Position numbers and translations under genes: made by a program. Shown in pieces: positions 1 through 12,747 of a stretch of 64,000 nucleotides of DNA. The first letter of the stretch is position 1. Every line of letters starts with the position of its first letter. Origin of the DNA: Larix kaempferi (Eukaryota; Streptophyta; Pinopsida; Pinales; Pinaceae); NCBI GenBank assembly GCA_027924585.1, contig BSBM01000125.1, positions 315,001 to 379,000 on the forward strand, in the 5' to 3' direction. The notes under the pieces were generated by a model. That model did no database searches. It saw only the letters and a program-made list of their open reading frames with translations, and was not told the origin of the DNA.

Positions 1-1
1 T

Positions 2-2287
2 GTGCCACCTGCACATCAGTTGGTCCTAGAGACACAAGAGTCCTTCCTACTGTTGGAACAAGCGGTTGTTCGCCATAGCATGTACCTTCAAGGTACGTAC
101 CAGGAAGGGCCACCATAGGCACCATCTATGGGTGGAGTAGAGCCATCACCTGTCGGTGGGGTAGATCCACCACCTCCTGGTGGGGTAGAGCCACCACCTT
201 CCAGTGGTCCAGGAGAATCTAGTAGTGGCACTAGACCTACACCTCATGAGCACAGCCGACAACCCCACCCATGTACAGTATGCGACCATCATTGCTTTGG
301 TCCTTTTTAAACAGATGATACCTTTACTAGGTATTTCACACAAGTAAGTAAGTGGTTAACAATTTACTGTCATTTGTAAATTATTTTTCCTTACTATACA
401 CATATATATAGATTGCTAATATTTTTAATGATTTAGCTGCTACAAGAAGGGCACGAGGTTGAATACCTTTGCACTAATGATGCAGATCATAGTTCATAGG
501 CTCATGCACCGGCACCATCCGATGTAAATGATGTTGTCATACTTTCAATGACAACAAATCACAATGAGGTAACTATTTCAACATGACATTATTTTAATAC
601 ATGAGTAGATCCAGTTAACAATTTAGTGTTATTTGTAAATTATTTTTTAATGATTTTAAAACTTGTAGTTGCTACCAGAAGGGCATGAGGGGCAAGAGGC
701 TCATGCAGCAGCACCGCCCGATGTAGATGATGTTGTCATACTTTCAGCGACAACATATCACGTCGAGGTAACTATTTCAACATGACATTATTTTAATACA
801 TGAGTAAATCCAGTTAACAATTTAGTTTCATTTGTAAATTATTTTTCTTTATTATACACATATATAGGTTGCTAATATTTTTAATGATTTTAAAACTTGT
901 AGTTGCTACCAGAAGGGCATGAGGGGAAAGAGGCTCATGCAGCAGCACCGCCCGATGTAGATGATGTTGTCATACTTTCAGCGACAACATCTCACGCCGA
1001 GGTAACTATTTCAACATGACATTATTTTAATACATGAGTAAATCCAGTTAACAATTTAGTGTCATTTGTAAATTATTTTTCCTTACTATACACATATATA
1101 GATTGCTAATATTTTTAATGATTTTAAAACTTCCAGTTGTTACCAGAAGGGCATGAGGGGCAAGAGGCTCATGCAGCAAAACCGTCTGAGTTATAAGATG
1201 TTGTCATACCTTTAGCAACAACATCTCAAGCTGAGGTAACTATTTCAACATGACATTATTTTAATACATGTTAGTTTGTAATCACATGTTACTTAATTAA
1301 TGCTACATGATCTAATATTTACAATTTTCTAAATTGTAGTTTGTAGATCCCCCTCAAAGGGAAATGATTTCATCTAGTGAGCTCCGACCTGGTGGGAATA
1401 CAAGAGATAGCGTGCCCATGGAGACACAACGGGTGGCAGACAGTTTCTTAGAATTGATTGAAGTATATATCACATCGTTATGTATTTCATCATTGTCAGT
1501 TTGTTAATACATGTTATTTCATTGACCAATGCATTTCTAACTATGTCAGTATTGGTCATTGTAGCCACCAGCCTCTATACTTCATAGACTGTTAACAATT
1601 GGATCTCCTCGTATTCCAAATGTGCAAAAGGTACAAGTGTATAAGAGAGGCTCCACTCCTAGAAAGGGTGTGGATGTCCTCTATAGTAGACACACGAGAG
1701 ATCCATCTACCCCTCACCTAACAAGAGTCATTGATGCTGCAGTTAGTGCCGAATCTACAATAGGCACAAGTCATACAGAGGTAACTATTTCAAAAATCAC
1801 AATGCATAGTATTTAACCATGTTACTATATTGTTTATTCATGCATGTCTAACTATTTCCTCATTTGGTGATTGTAGCCATTAGCGGCAGAAGTTCCCGGC
1901 CCCTCTGCTCAATCCATGGTTCTAACCGAGTCTCCTCTTGTGGTGAGATGTTCATCAATGACCAAGATTCAATTTAACCAAACATGTTGATCAATGTTGA
2001 ATTGTTGAATTAATTGAGATATGATCTTTTATTTGCAGAACACAACTATAGAGAGGCCCTCCATGAGCACACCGCTCACATCTATACCCCATGAGGATTT
2101 GATGAGTGTTTGTCATAAATAATTTGGCCATAAGTTAATTTTTTAAGTTTGTTAATGGTAGGGTATTAGTGCAATTATTTGATAAAAATAATGATTTTTT
2201 TTGTAGACTCCTGAGATGCAAAGAAATCCCAGGGAGATGGTCGATAGAGGAAAGTCGGGAAAAAACAAGCGAAAGATTGATTTTTGA
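2..2287 (+). pseudogene. 3' part of a decayed multi-exon gene of unknown function
   Basis: I read nine or ten exon-like blocks with AG/GT borders: 2-343, 437-568, 669-767, 903-1001, 1137-1235, 1340-1462, 1565-1780, 1877-1942, 2039-2107 and 2207-2287. Every block is a multiple of three and stays in one phase, which is strong evidence for a former coding gene. The first block encodes proline-rich GGVEPPP-like repeats, later blocks an acidic repeat (LLPEGHEGQEAHAAAP), and the last a basic C-terminus (KSGKNKRKIDF, stop at 2285-2287). In-frame stops in block 1 (119-121, 308-310), block 2 and block 5 show decay. The N-terminal part lies outside the window. The low-complexity C-terminus vaguely recalls plant mobile domain/MAIN-like proteins, but no domain is visible, so the function is unknown. 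Confidence 0.6.
437..1267 (+). repeat. Tandemly repeated exon-intron units (~234 bp, four copies)
   Basis: Exon starts at 437, 669, 903 and 1137 are 232-234 bp apart. Copies 2-4 have identical 99-nt exons (33 codons) followed by GTAACTATTTCAACATG introns, so exon number can grow without changing the reading frame. Copy 1 is 132 nt and more diverged. Copy 4 carries an in-frame TAA. The intron parts are as similar as the exons, so the duplication was genomic and included both. Confidence 0.8.
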
Positions 2288-3640
2288 TGTTGCATAGTGC
2301 TGTATATATGTACTTTGACATGTACATGTACACATTGTTGTACTTAGGGATACATGTACATTGACAGACAATTTGAGGGCCGGCTACACTGCCATATTTT
2401 GTATTACAAACATTCGACTATCAATGCATGATACAATATATTCCATATTCTCTCTCGAGTTTCCACTTGTGCTTGTGATGATTTATCTCTGAACCACAAA
2501 TTGATAAATTATGCTATTGAAATTTATATAATTACATTTTAAGCAATATTTATTCTCTTACATTTATTGCATTGATCAAGTAACATCTCATCATTGTGTT
2601 ATGAAAACATTATATTAATGGAAAAAACTAATAATATCTTTCAACAGTTCAATGAACTTAGCACATGCATGAAATAAGTCAAAATATGTTTGAACAACCT
2701 CTGTCATAATAGTAACATGCTACGCATATCATCAATTTAATCCTATGACATTTTCAGAAACTAAGAGGAATTCTAATAGATGTTACACATTTCATCAATG
2801 CTATTGTATTTCATCAAACGCTACGTAGACGAGCATCTATGCAGTTCGGTTGACATGTGCCTACTCTAGCATGTTAAAAACAATGGCAAAGTATCAAGTA
2901 CAATGGAAAGGAATGCATGAACTAAAGTGTAATAAAATTCATTGGGTCGTCATGTACATATGATCAGATATATGTAACAAATATACCCTAGTTTGTTTCA
3001 ATATGCTAACCAATAGCTGGTCATGAATTCACTCTCATAAAATCATTGAAGATATAAACCCTATCCTTACTAAACCCTAGTATGTAAGACCATGGTTTGT
3101 GCTTTACCTCTTTCATATTTCCATTTTCCACTTGTCATAATGCAAAATTAATCATACATAATCCATGGAAAATGAAATACCTAACTAGTTTAATGATATT
3201 CCTTGATAATGTTGTTTTGATGAAGGAAAATAAGATGTTCATGGTCCTATGTATGTAAAAAGGATGGATTATCATCATATGAAAATGTATTTAAAATTGA
3301 ATGTTCTTGATTGATACAAACGATGATGTAATGGTTTTTCATTGTGATTTGGAAATTATTCCCCCATAGCTTGATGGCAAAGTTTCATGGTGACTTTGAT
3401 CTAACAAAGCTAGCAAGGATCAGAGGGATATCATCGATGAAACATTGCCTCCATTTTTTATTTGGAACTTTGAATTCTTAAAAATGACATTAATTAGTCA
3501 AAATCCAAATATAGTGTAACACTGAGGAGTTGTTAAATGACATGGCACACTAAGGACATAAAAATATACCAAGGGTGCAGTGTGTAGGTTCGATTGCCAC
3601 TCTTTGAATGTCTATTTCTAGAATCAAAATAAAAAAAATT
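2137..3640 (+). repeat. Large direct repeat, copy A (unique part)
   Basis: From TTAATTTTTTAAGTTTG near 2137 onwards, the last intron, last exon and ~1.3 kb of 3' flank of the gene remnant are repeated almost base for base at 12748-14265, with only a few mismatches per hundred by eye. No coding sequence is visible after 2287. Both copies run directly into the same family of ~359-bp tandem repeats, so repeat and array moved or duplicated together. Confidence 0.85.
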
Positions 3641-5500
3641 CAAAGTTGACCCTTGTGTGCAAAAATTGCACGCTCCCTTACTAAGCAAAACCCTAGTTTC
3701 CAAAACGGACCTACAAGATGACACCTGGACCATGGGACCGATGGAGAGGGGTACCCCTAGCATTATCCCAATGTCTTGAGTCCAACGGAGTTGACGGTTT
3801 GTCGATCCGAGATACGGTCATCATTCTATGGATCGTTCTATCTCGCATCCAAAAGGCCTTTCGAGACACCTGTTGGATACGTACCATGGGCATAGAATTC
3901 CAACCATGCAACAAAACTGGGTTCCGGGGAGTGCTGCAAGTGTGTCTAGGAAGGTTCCAGCTGGGAACGCTAGCCATAAGTGCCCGGTGGATGGTTTTGC
4001 AAATTTGACCCTCGTGTGCAAAAATTGCGCACTCCCTTACTGAGAAAAACCCTAGTTTCCAATATGGACCTACAATATGACACCTGGGCCATGGGGCCGG
4101 ATAAAAGGGAAACCCCTAGAACTATCCTGATGTCCTGAATCCAACGGATTTGACGGTTTCTTGATCCAAGCCACGGTCGTCATTCTATGGCTCCTTCCGT
4201 CTCGCATCCAAAAGGCCTTCAGGGACACCTGTTGGATACCTACCGGGGGCATAGAATTCCAAACGTGCAACAAAATCAAGTTTTGGGGAGTCCTTCAAGT
4301 GTGTCTAGGAAGGTTCCATCTGGGAATGCTAGCCGTAAGTTCCCGTGGATGATTTTGCAAATTTGACCCTCGTGTGCAAAAATTGCACACTGCCTTACTG
4401 AGCAAAACCCTAGTTTCCAAAATGGACCTATAAGATGACACCTGGGCCATGGGACCAGTGGAGAGGGGCACCCCTAGCACTATCCCAATGTCCTAAATCC
4501 AACGAATTTGACGGTTTGTCGATCCGAGCCATAATCGTCATTCTATGGCTCATTATGTCTCGCATCCAAAAAGGCCTTCAGGGACACCTGCTGGATACCT
4601 ACCGGGGGCATATAATTCAAACCATGCAACAAAACCAGGTTCTGTGGAGTCCTGCAAGTGTGTCTAGGAAGTTTCCAACTGGGAACGCTAGCCATAAGTG
4701 CTCGGTGGATGATTTTGCAAATTTGACCCACGTGTGCAAAAATTGCACACTCCCTTACTCAGCAAAACCCTAGTTTCCAAGATGGACCTACAAGATGACA
4801 CCTGGGCCATGGGACCAGTGGAGAGGGGCACCCCTAGCACTATCCTGATGTCCTAAATCAAACAAAGTTGACGGTTTCTTGATATGAGCCATGGTCACCA
4901 TTCTATGGCTCGTTTTGTCTAGCATCCAAAAGGCCTTTAGGGACACCTACTGCGTACCTACCGGGGGCATATAATTCCAACCGTGCAACAAAACTGGGTT
5001 CCTAGGAGTCCTGCAAGTGTGTCTAGGAAGGTTCCAGCTGGGAATGTTATCCATAAGTTCCCGGTGGAATATTTTGCAAATTTGACCCCCTCGTGCAAAA
5101 ATTGCACACTCCCTTACTGAGAAAAACCCTAGTTTCCAAAATGGACCTTAAAGATGACACCTGGTCCATGGGACCGACGAAGAGGGGCACCCCTCACACT
5201 ATCTCGATGTCTTGAATCCAACGGAGTCGACGATTTTTCGATCCTAGCCACGGTCGTCATTCTATGGCTCGTTCCGTCTCGCATCCAAAAGGCCTTCAGG
5301 GACACCTGTTGGGTACCTACCGAGGGAATAGAATTCCAACCGTGCAACAAAATCGAGTTCTAGGGAGTGTTGCAACTTGTCTAGGAAGGTTCCAGCTGGG
5401 AACGCTAGCCATAAGTGCTCGGTGGATGATTTTGCAAATTTGACCCCCGTGTACAATAATTGCACACTCCCTTACTGAGCAAAACCCTAGTTTCCAAAAT
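3641..5500 (+). repeat. ~359-bp tandem repeat array (about 5 units), copy A
   Basis: The landmark AAAAATTGCAC recurs at 3661, 4020, 4378, 4738, 5097 and about 5455, a spacing of 358-360 bp. Each unit contains GACACCTGGGCCATGGGACC, TCATTCTATGGCTCGTTCC, GCATCCAAAAGGCCTTCAGG and AGCAAAACCCTAGTTTCCAA. Short open frames of 60-112 codons appear at the same place in each unit on both strands but are broken differently from unit to unit, so I treat them as non-coding. The array ends at about 5500, where unrelated sequence begins. Confidence 0.9.
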
Positions 5501-6240
5501 AAAATAAAGATTCAAATGACTCAATTAACACTTGAAAATCTATTCTCAAATGTTCTTCATGCTCCTCTTTATTCTTGGAATAAAAAAGAATTTCATCTAG
5601 CAACACTGGCACAAACCTGTCTAGGTACTTATTGAAAACACTATTCATGATGCATATGAATGTAGTCGATGCATTAGTGAGACCAAACGACACCACCACA
5701 AACTCATAATTCACATACCTTGCTCTAAAGGTATTTTTTGGATTTATTCTTCCTTAACTTTGACTTGATGTAACTGGACTTCAAATCAATATATGAAAAC
5801 ACCTTTGCCCCTCTCATTTGGTCAAAGAGATCATCAATTCAATGTGAAGGGTACTTTTTTCACTATAAAGTTATTAAGTTGCATGTAATATATATACAAC
5901 TTGAGAGTTCCATCCTTATTTTTCACAAATAGAATCAGTTCTCCCCATGGAGACACATTTGACCGAATGTATTTCTTTTCAAACAACTCTTGCAATTTCA
6001 TTTTCATCTCTAGCAATTATTGGGTACTCATTATATAAGGTTTCTTGGACACTAGTGAATCTCATGGCACAAGATCAATTGTGAATTCAATATTCCTATT
6101 GGGATTAATTATCGACACTTCATCATGGAACACGTCATTGAATTCTTGCAATACTTGATAGTCCCCAATTTTGGAACTTCATTTTCTGCTCTTTCCAATA
6201 CATGGGTTGCATACAACTAACAACCTTTTTCTGCTCTTTC
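5487..6240 (-). pseudogene. Ty3/gypsy pol fragment (protease-RT linker and RT N-terminal half)
   Basis: Read on the minus strand, the segment encodes in order a pre-RT piece (EFNDVFHDEVSI, FTIDLVP), the RT entry region (LQELFEKKYIRSNVSPWGE, LFVKNKDGTLKLYI), a middle piece (RIDDLFDQMRGAKVFSYIDL) and FGLTNASTTF followed by LLDEILFYS. The last replaces the usual catalytic F/YxDD with LLDE. Frameshifts and stops separate the pieces. The match is to chromovirus-like Ty3/gypsy RT as known from plants. No RNase H, integrase or LTR adjoins, so it is an isolated relic. Confidence 0.85.
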
Positions 6241-7235
6241 CAATACATGGGAAATTCATTTTCTACTCTTTCCACCCAACTGTAGGTATCACCTGTTGAC
6301 AACACCCTCAAGTCAGGCTATGAGGACACCAAGGTGAAGGAAACACCTATAGGTTATACACACTCTCTCAACCCAACCTACTTGTTATCATTCTTAGCCA
6401 ACCTAGACACCATAAAGAATACATGGATCTCATCTAGTCATCCCAGCCATGGAACTCTCTTCCAATTCCCCACACAACACAAGGAAATCCTACTCTTCCT
6501 CTACTCAATTTTCCATCAAAGTACCCCAACCTTAAATTGCTCTTCAGTTTGTGAAGAAATACTCCAACCTATTATATACTATAATAAGATTGCCTACAAA
6601 TTCAATTCATGGATTCTCAAGCATCCATTGAGCAACAAATATGCACTGTGTAAAGATTCCTATATTTCCCAACCTCTATGCTCACCTACATCCATCCTCT
6701 CATATTCGTTGGAGTCTATCACTCATTTTCCATGAAATGTTTTACTATATGTAGATCCTTCATTCTATTTTTCTCCATTACCAATTACTAGACTACGAAA
6801 TTAACCAAAATTAACAATGTTAATAGGAAAATTTGTAGAAATTAGAGAAAGGAGGATGGATGTAGGTGATCATAGACGTTGACAAAAATAGGAACCTTTA
6901 TTGATTGCATATTTGTTTCTCATTGGGTGCTTTAGAATCCATTAATTGAATTTGCAAGCAATCTTCATATAGCATACAGTAGGTTGGACTCTTTCTGCAC
7001 ACACTAGAGAGTGGGGTACTGTGAAGGACTATTGAGTAAAGAAAGATTAGGTCGTCCTTGTGTTGTATGTGGCAGTAGAAAAGAGTTCCATGGTTGGGAT
7101 GGTTGGATGAGATCCCTATAGTTCTATATGTTGAGCAAGTTGTCTAATCATGAGAGAAAATAGGTTGAGCTCAGAGAGAGTGTAGCCTTTAGGTGTTTCC
7201 TCCTCCCAGGTGGCCTCATAGCCCTACTTTGGGGT
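6241..7235. other. Intergenic, no recognisable gene
   Basis: About 1 kb of AT-rich sequence between the pol relic and the LTR at 7236. A 133-codon open frame at 6334-6735 has no recognisable motif and ordinary intergenic composition. I see no repeat or RNA gene here. Confidence 0.4.
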
Positions 7236-10154
7236 TGTAACACCCCATATTTTGACCAGACATGTTTATTAGTCAAACATACTGCACTTTAGTTGCTTAT
7301 TATCTATTGGAATCAACTCGACTTAGTAAATTATACTTACGACATGATAGACCTAATTATATGTTGCTACTATGTTTATGTTGTCAATATGGTTATGCTG
7401 CCACTATGATTATGATGTTATGACAATGTTATAATGTTACCATGCTTATGATGTTACTATGTTTATGCAATTACTATGTTGTGGTTATCATGAGATTCCT
7501 TTACTTTATGATGACAGTGTATGTTTAAATGTCTTTCATTAATGAAATGTGAAATATATGATACGGTATGAGGATACCACCTTATGATGTGATCGATTGA
7601 ATTATTATATGTCATGTGCATCTGTGATGAACTAAAATTGTTACATGAACTAAAATGATGTTGATAATATGGATCAATTGGTGATCGATGGGAAATGCTT
7701 TCTATAAAAAATGTATTTTGCGAAATACTAACCTACAAGACACGAGGGCTATGGGATAGCCAGATACTTGATCGGATATATGGGATAAGAACTTGTTCAT
7801 GCAGTAAACCTTTGCAACCAAAATTGATGATACGATGACACAGTCCGATAATCTTGATAGCAGCAGAGTATGATTTGATAAGGTATAGACCCAGTATGTT
7901 AAGAAGGATGGATGTATTTCCCACCCTATGTTATTATGTTACCCAGGGTTGTGGGAGGGTCGTGCTGAGACATGCTCCCTAAGTTGTTGTGATGACGATG
8001 GTCGGATTCCTGCTAGGAGAGGATAGGTCCGCTAGTCAGCTGACGCTACCACTCTTAGGTTCTATGTGGTCAGGTCAGTATAGCTGGTATCCACTTTTGT
8101 GCTAGCAAAGGAAGGATAGGGAGGATGTGGACGTAGGTTAGGATGGAAGGATATGTTAGTTAGTACTGCTAAGGGTTGGGTATTGCTTTATTTCGATTTA
8201 GTGGTAGTAGGTACCCTTCCTTATACTTGATTGATTAAACTAACGTAAACATAAAAATAATGAAATGAAATATTATAAGGTTAACTGATAAAATAACCAA
8301 TGATCTTTTAGTAATATTGTGTTGTACGTATACTTGTTATGTTGCATGAAGGATTATTAGTATTAGTTAGATGTTATGCATAGGAAATATGACGTATGTT
8401 TATAGTACATGTCCGGCTTGTGCATGCACTAGCCACGCATGCACATTTTGTACATGTGCGATAGTATCGGTTTACAACATACTTATCACGATTTAACAAT
8501 GTTATAAGTTGTCATAGATAACTCAAGTAAGGATTTAGTAAATGACTTAAGTAATAGATGATCAAGTTGCTAATGTGTAAAATAAGTTAATTAGTCTTTG
8601 TATGTAAACATTGTAATGAACAATTAAAATAAGTGTCGTCAATTGTAAGTATCCTCAAGTGAAGGTGTCCTCAATATGAAGTATAATAGTTAAACACTAA
8701 TACTCGAAGAGTGTACTATTTAATTGTTCATCGGGATTAATTAAACCATTAAGGGTATTTTGTTTATTAATTCAAAGAGGTACTATGTTGATATTGGATC
8801 ACTTATCGATTAAATAAATAAATATTTTTATTTATTATACACCATTAATTTAATTACTATTATTATTAATTGTTATTGTTATTGTTATTGTTATTATTAT
8901 TTAATTAATAATAAAAATGATAATTGTCCTTTTCTATAAACCATAGTGGATTGAATAATTCATTAAATGGATTATTCATTTAATTAATTGACAGAATCAT
9001 TCCAAGTAAGTTAAAAGATTTGTTTAAATAAATTATTGAGTAATTGGATTTGTTTCCATGTTAATTGAAAAAAGGAACAATAAATTAATGAATAAAATAA
9101 AGGGAGATATGAGGGAATAATTTTTAAATAATATTTTATTGTATACGATATTATTACTAGAATTTATTACAAGTTAGAACATTTAGTGTTGAATGAGGAT
9201 GTGGGCAAAGATTTAAGACTTATGCCATTTCATATCTTGAAAGGCCACACAATCAATATATATATATATATTATTCAAAAAACTTAACTAAGCAGTGGAC
9301 TGAACACTTAATTATCTTGCATTGACTAAACAAAAAAGAAGTCAAATCAAAATAACCCTATTTAATTAGAATTTCAATAATCTCACTGCTTGAGAGAAAC
9401 AAGGATTATTTATATAATATATAATCATCACTTTATCTTGAAAAGGGTGTTGCATTAATGATTGATATTTCCAAAACCATGATGGATAGGGCGGTGGAGT
9501 GACAAGGAAGTTATGGAGGAGAAAATTTTCTATTAAGGGAGATTTAACAAAGTAGTCAAGGGGTTATTTTGGGATAACTGTGAGGATTTGTTTGGAGAAG
9601 TGAAATATTCCGAGGAGGGGGGCAACTCGACGATTGGAGGAGGAAGAAAACTCCAATGAGGAGGGGGAAAACTCACTGAACAGTATGGTTATTGAACTAA
9701 GGACAAGGCTTCTATGGGGATTATTGGCTGTGGGCTCGGGGGCTAGGATATCCATTGATATCCTAGGGACAGCAAGATTGTAGCTGGTCGGCAGGGTGGA
9801 CACATCATTTTTCTGGTTGCTAAGGGGATCTATGGAATCCTGCATGAGCTATGGGATCTACTACAACCCACTATGACAGGTATTTGGTATTTTTAGTTAG
9901 ATTATTGATATTTAATATTGTGAATGAAATGCAAAAATTCATATTATATATATGCACTAGATACTGTTTAAAATTAAATAATGCATTATTTGTTTATGCA
10001 AAAATTTAAATATATATGCTGTTGAAAATTCTAGTTCTTATGCAGAAATTTAAATATATATAGTGTTGAAAATTCTAGTTATTGATGAACTATTAGTTAA
10101 ATGTATGCAAAAAAAATAGTACTTTAGTGTCCATCCAGAAGGATGGGCACTACA
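7236..10154 (+). mobile_element. 5' LTR (2.92 kb) of a non-autonomous LTR retrotransposon
   Basis: Starts TGTAACACCCC and ends GGATGGGCACTACA (TG...CA). It is followed immediately by a Met-tRNA-type primer binding site, which fixes the orientation and marks this as a 5' LTR. An inverted, near full-length relative lies at 41549-44500. The LTR is very long for a gypsy element and contains AT-rich microsatellites. A 93-codon antisense frame (9564-9845) is also open in the other copy, but it resembles no known protein. No 3' LTR in the same orientation occurs in the window, so this element is truncated. Confidence 0.85.
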
Positions 10155-10155
10155 C

Positions 10156-10173
10156 TTGGTATCAGAGCCCGGG
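10156..10173 (+). promoter_or_regulatory. Primer binding site (initiator Met tRNA type)
   Basis: TTGGTATCAGAGCCCGGG lies one base after the LTR end at 10154. TGGTATCAGAGC is the common plant LTR-element primer site complementary to initiator Met tRNA. Confidence 0.85.
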
Positions 10174-10524
10174 TTCTAAAATTGAACCTTAAGGGCCTAG
10201 TAGGACTAAAAAAAAATTATACAACATAAATCAAGACTGAAACTGTGCAAAGGATAATAGAATAGGAATTTTCATAGAACAAGAAAGTGTTACATAGAAA
10301 ATAAACTCTTGCATTGAGTAGAAAATTGTTTGAAATAAAGCCCATTTTGGGAGGCAAGCTAGAGAGGCCTTTAAAATGAATACTATTACAAAAATACAAC
10401 TAAATTCTACTCTATAGCTCATAAAATGAGCAAAGAGCTTAAGGAAAGTTGCGCAAGAGGCTTCTAAATACCTTATAGGTAGGATGCCAACAACCCCTAT
10501 GGATGAAGTACTAAGAAGCATACC

Positions 10525-10526
<2 letters not shown>

Positions 10527-10582
<56 letters not shown>
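10527..10582. repeat. (AT)n microsatellite
   Basis: About 55 bp of uninterrupted AT dinucleotides inside the internal region of the LTR element. Confidence 0.95.
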
Positions 10583-10585
<3 letters not shown>

Positions 10586-11214
10586 GAAGAACCTGAATCA
10601 AAATGTCTGGATTGAAAATGTATTGACCTGCAATAAGCTATAAAGGAAAACATTGTTGAAAGATTAGTAAACAAAACCAAAATTTATAAATTCACATTTA
10701 CAAAAAAAATGAATAGAACTATAACATTTACACACAATACCTCTTAAAAAGAATTATACATTTTTTAGGAACAATTGAGGAACAATGGAATCGCTTATTA
10801 TATGGGCTTAGTTTCATATTCTACAGACTTTAGGAAAGAACCTATACCTCTTCATTACTATAGATCGAGGTATTCGGGTACATCTTCTTTTATAAGGAAA
10901 TTTAGCCTATTGAAAGAAAAATAAAATAAATAAATAACAAATAAAGAGTGGGGTTCAACACTGTAATCCCTAGCTATACAGTGCTTAGCTCGACAATACT
11001 TCTATGGAAGCAGAGCCATCCTACATGGAAAAGATACTAGTGTTTCTGTACTTGGTCAATCTACTAGGAAATGTTGTCACACAGCCAGGGGGGAGAGGGT
11101 CGTGGGCCTTGGGAAGAAGGGACGAGCCTCCCAGTCTGTGGAGGAAGAAGGAGATCCCGCTAAGGCAGCAGTTTCCAACCAGGGAGAGAAAAGACCCGGA
11201 GGTGGTAAACCGCA

Positions 11215-11216
<2 letters not shown>

Positions 11217-11248
<32 letters not shown>
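11217..11248. repeat. (TA)n microsatellite
   Basis: About 30 bp of TA dinucleotides. The open frames crossing it (11004-11267 plus, 11077-11382 minus) read into YIYIYI and are artefacts. Confidence 0.95.
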
Positions 11249-11252
<4 letters not shown>

Positions 11253-12747
11253 GGAAGCTATAATTGAAATCTGTTTTAAAAATCTGTCTGTCCAAACCAA
11301 ACAAAAAAAATGGATACAAATTCAAGAGCAAATTGAAACTCTTAGATATGGTAGTAAGGTGTGTTTTTCTTAATCCATCCACCTGTTGTAATTTATATTA
11401 TGGTAGTAAACAACAACATCAACACTAAGAAAAAAAAATGATGAACTGTGTTGTCAAATTCTGAAAAAGTCATTTGACATTATAAATCCCAGGGTTATCT
11501 GTAATGAAAAAAAAACATCAATAATTTTGCACAAAATAAAAACGGGGGCCTTTAAAAGAAATATATTCATGGAAGCTAGTAGATATGTGTTTCCAGGTCA
11601 TAAGAATTATGTTTCCAAGCAACCCCCTACACAACCAGCCCGCACCTAGCTGAAGGAGGAGAAGGGGGAGGAGACAAGGTGCGATGCCGCCCCTCCTTAA
11701 AAAAAAAATAGTTTAGAAATATAATTATATTTAAGAAAGAAAAAATATTGATACACTCTTAATAACAGAGGTTAATAATGAAGGGCCGCCTTGTGAGATG
11801 ACTAAAGAACAATAATATGCAAAATGGAAAAAAATTCATCTCAATTGTTATCAAACCCTTCCATGAAACCCGGACTGTAGATGAAAATTTTTCCCTTCAA
11901 GAGGTTCTAGCCAAAATATGCTGGGAAATTATGGATCCTTAGCAAATCATATGACATCTTCACAAGTTCGATGAACTAGTACCGATTAACATCCACAAAT
12001 CTAATGCTTCAAACACACTCTTAAACAAGAACCATACTATTGTAAGAAATAATGGATGTAAAGGATTAGGGTTTTGACCAGAGGTTCCGGTGATAAGCAC
12101 AGTGAGCCAGTCCTCTGGTGTGTCAAAAAAAAAGGGAGGAAAAGGGAGAAATTTTCAGGTGCATTAATCAAGATATAGGGGGAAGATAATAATTAAGGGA
12201 CGGAATAATCTAGAATAGTTGTAGGTAGATATTGCTATGCATAGTAAGGTCCCACGCGCCTTGGTTGCATGCACTTGACGGTGATAGGAGTAGATAGGAA
12301 GGTTCCACGCCTTCGTTGCATGCACTTAACGGTGATAGGAGTAGGTGGGAAGGTTCCAGGCGCCCATGTTCACTTAGTTAATGGAGATAGGATTAAGTAG
12401 GGAGGACCACGCGGCCTTGCTTGCATGCCATTATCGAAATGCTTGTTCATTCTTGCATGGTAGTGACTAAGTAGCCTTGTTTTCAGTGTTGAAAAAAAAG
12501 AAAAAGAAAATTACTATTCTTATTATAATATTTTAATTGATGATTAGCTCCATTCCGTTCTTTTTAAGGAGGTAGATTACGGAAAACCAAATGATATTTA
12601 GAAGCAAAATTACAATTTTAAAAGCTAAATTTGAAAAACGGAGTTTTTCTTTTGTGTGGTTGGTTATGTATTAGTTACAACAGTAAATTTTCTGTGGTTA
12701 GTTGTGTATTAGTTCCAACAATAAATTTTGTGTGGTTAGTTGTGTAT

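Larger units (their letters stand above)
10174..12747 (+). mobile_element. Non-coding internal region of the LTR element, truncated at 12747
   Basis: No gag or pol motif is visible in 2.6 kb, in keeping with a large retrotransposon derivative (LARD). It holds an (AT)n tract at about 10527-10582 and a (TA)n tract at about 11218-11247. The segment 12057-12747 reappears inverted at about 45935-46642, where it continues toward a 3' LTR. That shows it belongs to the same family's internal region. The sequence switches to direct-repeat copy A' at about 12748, inside the motif GTGTATTAGTT. Confidence 0.65.

Noticed and set aside
3718-5465. Frames of 60-112 codons with recurring peptide WIRTMGIEFQPCNK and similar
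   Set aside because: They are translations of the 359-bp tandem unit, differently broken in each unit and on both strands.
6334-6735. 133-codon plus-strand frame
   Set aside because: No motif, no splice or promoter context, and composition as in the surrounding intergenic DNA.
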